Source: Syngnathus acus
Taxonomy: Eukaryota > Chordata > Actinopteri > Syngnathiformes > Syngnathidae
Direction of reading: 5' to 3'
Assembly (NCBI RefSeq): GCF_901709675.1
Contig: NC_051096.1
Coordinates: 8,645,001 to 8,709,000 of the forward strand
Length of the DNA: 64,000 nt
Below the pieces are notes generated by a model. The model was not told where the DNA came from. It worked only from the letters and a program-made list of their open reading frames with translations, and ran no database searches. Positions 59,101-64,000 of this stretch are shown here, piece by piece. How positions within the stretch are numbered: position 1 is the first letter of the stretch; every line of letters begins with the position of its first letter. The position numbers were made by a program, and so were the translations under genes.

Positions 59101-61921
59101 TGATCGTCAAAAAACCTCTTGTTTTCTCCATTGATCTATCTGGAGTTCACCAGGGCAAGGAAAAGCCCCCAAAGGCACTTGAGCATTTCTTTTCCGTCTT
59201 TGTTGTCTTTTTAATGAAATAAGACAAAAAGTTGATTTGATTTGATTTGAAGGGCAAGTCAAAATAACTCGGTCATTATCCAACCCTTTGACTGGTCCTC
59301 TGCGTTTGCATGCACGCATACTATATGTTATGTTTGTATACTTTTGAGGATAAGCAATATAGGACCCTCCAAATAATACGAATAATGGCGTTACATGAAG
59401 TAAAAGCCAATTACAATAACTTGCAAGCGTGTGGCGGTGGCTCACATCATTATGTTTCAATTTGGTTTTCTTCCATTCCTTAAATTGTTGTCCTCTGCTT
59501 GTTGAAGTCTTGTAATTGCCTTCATCATCAGCGCTCCTAATTAAGATCAGATGGAAACAGAGATTGCCTTTTTTGGTCCTCTCATTTAATCAGCACTTCA
59601 CCTAATCATGTCTCCGTTAACTCCCCGCCCGCTGCTAAGAAAAGGAAGTCCTTCGGGCTGGGCCGGGCCGGGCCGGGCTGGGCCGGGCCGGGCCAATCAA
59701 TTAAGGAAAGCTGTAAAAGCCACTTCAATCCGGTGTGACTTTGCCGCAAGCTCAAGGAAAGAAATCAAAATGTGATTACGCACATCTGCCAAAATTGTTG
59801 CAGGCAAAAGATCGCTTTTTCCATATAAATGCTCTCTACGTCAACTGATTAGCTGTTTGTTTGGGCAAAAAAAATCGGTCAGTCCATTAGTATCATCAAT
59901 GAAAATATCAGCTTATCTTTGAAAGAGTTGAAAGCAGCACACAGTGTGTACATTTGTCTCCATGAAAATTGATTTTGAGAGGGAGGGAGGGAGGACACAT
60001 CAAATAAATACAACTGGCTATGCTCACTCGGATGGCTAAAAAACAACAACAACTTGTCAATGTAGTCATGCACTTCTCAAGTAGCCCTCACCAGTATTTT
60101 TTTATTTAGTATTCTTATTTTTTTTTACATGAACTTGTGCAAAACACAAGTGAAGAAATCCAAAGTTTCTGAATCACACCACTGCGGCGCACACCGGAAC
60201 AGTTCATCTGCCACGTTTAGCCCCACCAAAAAAAGCCACCTCTTTTCCATCTTCACATTGTCAACAGGCCAAACAGAAACTTGTGTTTCTGTAAACGCCT
60301 TTTGCAGTCAGGCTAATTGCGACCAGGAAGCAATTGGTACCCAGCCGGTCGGCAGGCAGGCGGGGCGGGCAGGCAGGTCACAGCTGCATCCTTTGGCCAG
60401 CCTGCCAGTGCTACTCAGCCATTCATCTCTGTCAGCCCTCCCCGCATGCATGGTGGTTGGTGAAAAGCGCCGGCTGCCTTGACGGTGACTGCAGGCTGCC
60501 GGGCTTTTTGTTGTACGCACATGGCGTTGGAGTGCAGCCCTTGCGGTCAAGCCTAGTTTGACAGATGCCGAGCGACGCTTGACACGGCAGCTGCTTGGGC
60601 CGCAGCCAGCCAGCCAGCCAGCCAGCCACTGAGCGAGCGAGCGAGCGAGCGCCTTGCCTGAGGGCCCGCGGCAACATCTGCCCTCACAATTGGAGCCGAG
60701 CCGGCGGAAGGTTTCCGTGCCAGCTCGGCGGACACTAACTCTGCAATCATCCTCTTTCTTTGTGCTCTCGGTCTTGTCTCCTTTTGGAGCCCGAAAGCAC
60801 GCCATTAGGAAGTGCCTACACTGTCATTTCCGAGCCCGCCCGCCCGCCCGCTAATGAATGGCCACTATCAAAAAAAATCAGCAAATTGCTCTGGCAAAAG
60901 AGGAAGCCAAGCAGGTGTTTGAACCAAGACGTGTCAGTTTTTCTGTGCGTATTGATTGGCCAGCCGCAGCTGCAGGCCTATTGCTTCTTGCAAATGGGCC
61001 CTTTGTATACGACAACTCACTTCTTCAAACTTGCTACCAATGCATTTGGAGGATCAGCCCTTGAAATGTAGCTTTATATTGTGGCGCCACAATGGAAGTA
61101 CGCACGCAGGCAGGCAGGCAAGCCAGCCCTGGTGATTTATCCTCCCTTGTTCAGTCTCTCCGTGTCACGCTGGGCCCGCCGTGAAGGCTATCTGGACCAT
61201 TCAGCGCAGGTTCCTATCAGCCAGGCTGGCTGAGTTATGGCCAAAATACATGAAGAGCACTCCAGTGTTGTAGCAGCAGAGGCAGCAGCAGCAGCAAGGC
61301 TGGCTGGCTGGCTGACTGTGAGGATTTATGAAAGTATTTTCTTCGCTGTCGTGTGACAAAAAGGATGCTATCTATCTATTCCCAACCTAGAGACACGCAC
61401 TCGGCAAGAGTGCAAACTTGACTCTGCTCGCTCACAGGGTGGGCAGATGAATGGAGCGGCAGCGGCAGCAAAGGTGCTCTTTCTACACCATGCAGTGAAA
61501 AGTAACACATCCGAAATAGTCCAGCAGCAAACATGTACTGCTGTCTTCCCGTTAGGGAAAGGACACTTACTAGTGTATTGTGTGTATTGATCACACAATA
61601 TGTCCCCCCTCAAATAGTGATTGATTGTATTACTTGAGGATCATTTTTTCCCCTGTAACAGTCAACTCTTAGTGTGAGTTAAAAATGTTAGAAGAAACCA
61701 GTATTCGACTTTGAGCAAACTATTTGCGTTTTCCTGCCCCCATGCACAGCACTCGAGCGAGCCCCATGCATCTCCTTTTGAGTGAGAACCCCTCTGATTG
61801 TGCTGAAGGCAGCCAGCCAGCCAGCCAGCCAGCCGCCCGCCCTGGCTCGCTCGAGCGCCCGCCCGCCCTTGCTCGCTCGAGCGCCCGCCGCCCGCCCGCC
61901 CGCCTGCGCACACGCGCGCGC

Positions 61922-61927
61922 TATAAA
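61922..61927 (+). promoter_or_regulatory. nxph1: Candidate TATA box for nxph1
   Basis: TATAAA in the context GCGCTATAAAGGGG, downstream of GC-rich DNA and 640 bp before the nxph1 start codon. A donor-like CCCAA|GTACGT lies near 62008 and an acceptor-like CTTCCAG near 62359. This suggests a 5' UTR intron that holds the CTTT/CCTT array. The assignment is inferred. Confidence 0.45.
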
Positions 61928-62067
61928 GGGGAACGCTCCCTTGTGTCACTTTCACATCAGCGGCAGCTGCTCAACTATGAGCGCAACTCCTGGATTAACG
62001 CTCCCAAGTACGTAACTGTTTGTAGCGCCAATCTTTGCTTTTTTTTTTTTTCTCGTTTTTTTTCTTT

Positions 62068-62110
62068 GCCCTTCCTTCCTTCCTTCCTTCCTTCCTTCCT
62101 GCCTTTCTTC

Positions 62111-62175
<65 letters not shown>

Positions 62176-62301
62176 TTTCTTCCTTTCTTCCTTTCTTCCT
62201 TTCTTCCTTTCTTCCTTCCTTCCTGCCTTCCTTCCTTCCTTCCTTTCTTCCTTCCTTCCTGCCTTCCTTCCTTCCTTCCTTCCTTCCTTCCTTCCTTCCT
62301 T
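62068..62301. repeat. (CCTT)n/(CTTT)n compound microsatellite
   Basis: Alternating CCTT and CTTT blocks about 235 bp long in the putative nxph1 5' UTR intron. Confidence 0.97.
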
Positions 62302-62563
62302 CAACTTACCGGGTCCGTCAGCGGCTGGCTCCTTTTCGCATCCTCCCCTCCTCTTCCAGCAAGCCTGCGGTCATGGCTTGCGCCACCCGCCCGGCTGTTT
62401 GACAACTTGAGCGCGCAGTGAGGTAGACGCACCTGGGTGGATTGATGCTCCTACCATAGAGTCAGTCAGTCAGTCAGTCAGTCAGCCAGTCAGTCAGCCG
62501 TAGCACGTAGCATCGGAAGGAAATTTGAGTGAGCGAGCGAGCGAGCGAGCAGCTGGAGGGAGG

Positions 62564-62617
62564 ATGCAGGGGACGTGTTGGTGCGCCGTGTTCCTCCTCA
62601 TGCCTGTACTAAACCGG
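62564..62617 (+). CDS. nxph1: Neurexophilin 1, first coding exon (partial gene)
   Basis: Secreted neuropeptide-like glycoprotein that binds the LNS2 domain of alpha-neurexins. This 54-nt exon encodes the signal-peptide start MQGTCWCAVFLLMPVLNR and ends at a consensus donor CGG|GTAAGT. Human NXPH1 begins MQAACWYVLFLLQPTVYL as I recall it. The match, the very small first exon and the position near thsd7a (both on human 7p21) support the call. The large second exon with the mature protein is beyond the window. Other secreted proteins cannot be fully excluded from 18 residues. Confidence 0.7.
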
Positions 62618-64000
62618 GTAAGTTGGACGAAGAGACAAAACGTTCATCGATTTGATAGAACATTTCATGTCATGTCGCTATGCATTAGCAGCGGGAGGGA
62701 CTTTTGGAGTGTGTCATTCGTCTCAGTGCGCGCTCGCAAAAGTCCCACGCTTTCTCCAAACTAACATTTAGCTTTATATTATCTTCATGAACTACATCTG
62801 AAATCTGACATCTGTTGTTCTTCTCTATTTTATTTGATGCTATTTTGTATTTACTTTGTGAGACTTTGTAAAATGCGCTTCAATAATTCGATAGCGTTCA
62901 ATCCAAAGCGGAAGAGTAATAAAATGTCAAACGTGTTTCTGTGGGGACAACCTTCCTTCCTTCCTTCCTTCCTTCCTTCCTTCCTTCCGTCTGTCTGTCT
63001 GTCTGTCTGTCACAGCGTCTCACGGGGGCGCCAAGAAACTAAATGTCGCTTCTCTTTGCATTAATAGACAGAGGACACTCGAGAGCATATGAGAGAGGAA
63101 TCCAACTTTTCGTGCTGTTTGTATTTTTTTGAACTTGATCAATTGTGACAGAAACCCCAGTTTCTATTTGGTGGAGTGCAAAGCTCCTGTTGGTAACTTA
63201 ACGCACAGAAATAGGCTTCACACAATTGCTCATCAATCCATTTCAAAGTGCATTTTACTTCCTGTGAATTGTTTTGCTGTGCTTTTAGAAATTAAGAAAA
63301 TACATCCCGTTTTTATTTCTTGATTTGAACAAATTGTTCAAGTAGTGTTTTTTTTAATCCACGCAAAACGATGCACTCTGGACTGGTGTGTATTTTTCAA
63401 TCGATGAAAACCGTCTTCAAATAATCGACAACAAATGTAAATACAATCTATTACTGTGTCCAATTTTCCACACATGCGTAGTATATTAAAGTACATTAAA
63501 GCGCACGTTCATCGATATCAAGTATTCGTCAATTTCATGTCCTAATGTGCTTTCTTAGGTCAATGTTAATGGATAGAGGAACAAGAGTAGATTGACTTTG
63601 GGTCACGCCTCATATCCAGGCATTCCAGAAAAAAAAAATGGAATGAAATGGAATTTTAAAAAAAGAATCCTCAGTACTATTCACCCCGAAACGAAATGAG
63701 TAGTTCCAAACGGACTCTTGTACAGACGAACGCGCGCGCAAAGGGAGCCTATTGTGCTGCGCGGTAACAAGCTGCCTTATCCGCAGCAGCAAGGATTAAT
63801 CCTGAACTTTGATGCTTTTACTTGGTGTTAAAGCCACTTAAGCCTCTTGTCTGCTGAGATACGTGTCTTGACCTGGATAAGAGCTCAGGCCCAGGTAGGC
63901 GGCCGAGCGCGCGCGCGAGCGAGCGAGCGAGCGAGCGCGCGCGCGCGCGAGCAAGCAGTCTATCAAACGGAGCGGCGCATGGGCACGCTCGCTCGCTCGC
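62618..64000 (+). other. Start of nxph1 intron 1
   Basis: No second exon seen. It contains (CCTT)n and (CTGT)n at about 62951-63011 and a (GAGC)/(GC) repeat at 63905-63955. Nothing else was recognised. Confidence 0.6.

Larger units (their letters stand above)
57643..61921. other. Intergenic semaphorin-nxph1
   Basis: No gene recognised. Contents: a degraded hAT-like MITE at 58897-59100, a very long (CCAT)n at 58439-58620, a GGGCC array at 59657-59694, and GC-rich simple repeats toward 61.9 kb. The stretch 59480-59640 is of higher complexity with homeobox-like TAATTA/TAATTG cores and might be a conserved non-coding element. Confidence 0.55.

Noticed and set aside
60858-61071. 68-103 codon frames before the nxph1 promoter
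   Set aside because: No family resemblance, no splice context; composition like neighbouring non-coding DNA.

Overview
This is vertebrate genomic DNA, almost certainly from a percomorph teleost. Genes are split by short GT-AG introns. There is very dense di- to hexanucleotide repeat DNA, fold-back hAT-type MITEs with perfect 8-bp target duplications, and a tRNA-derived SINE. The compact order meox2 - arl4a - tmem106b - thsd7a - nxph1 matches the gene content of human chromosome 7p21. Repeat-rich syngnathid-like genomes come to mind, but the species cannot be fixed from the sequence.

Layout. 0.7-6.6 kb (+): sacm1l, 20 coding exons, a complete phosphoinositide phosphatase of 586 codons. 8.4-10.5 kb (+): trnau1ap, 9 exons, the SECp43 selenocysteine-tRNA-associated RRM protein. 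11.1-11.8 kb: an intact non-autonomous hAT element. 14.5-16.9 kb (+): meox2-type homeobox gene, 3 exons. 17-22 kb: repeat-rich intergenic DNA. 22.3-22.9 kb (-): arl4a, one coding exon. 25.2-27.3 kb (-): tmem106b, 7 coding exons. 32.6-51.2 kb (+): thsd7a, a 1,700-residue thrombospondin-repeat receptor, 28 coding exons including a 6-nt microexon. 52.5-57.6 kb (-): a divergent class-4-type semaphorin, tail-to-tail with thsd7a. 62.6 kb (+): the first coding exon of nxph1, the rest lying beyond the window.

The genes do not form one pathway. Several are developmental or neuronal surface and secreted factors (meox2, thsd7a, semaphorin, nxph1). sacm1l, tmem106b and arl4a act in membranes and trafficking; trnau1ap acts in selenoprotein synthesis. 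The block looks like a fractionated copy of the 7p21 neighbourhood: etv1, dgkb, agmo, scin and vwde, present between these genes in human, are not seen here.

Most noteworthy: (i) a strong candidate alternative last exon of thsd7a, in the exact reading phase, encoding a Cys-rich and poly-Gln cytoplasmic tail; (ii) paired loss of putative disulfide-partner cysteines in two thsd7a TSR modules; (iii) a 6-nt thsd7a microexon; (iv) a semaphorin whose sema domain has lost a conserved disulfide pair, carries a repeat-encoded poly-Ser run and shows an apparent 1-nt frameshift; (v) microsatellites that sit where splice-acceptor polypyrimidine tracts should be. Exon boundaries were read by eye from splice signals, phase and remembered family sequences; no alignment was run.
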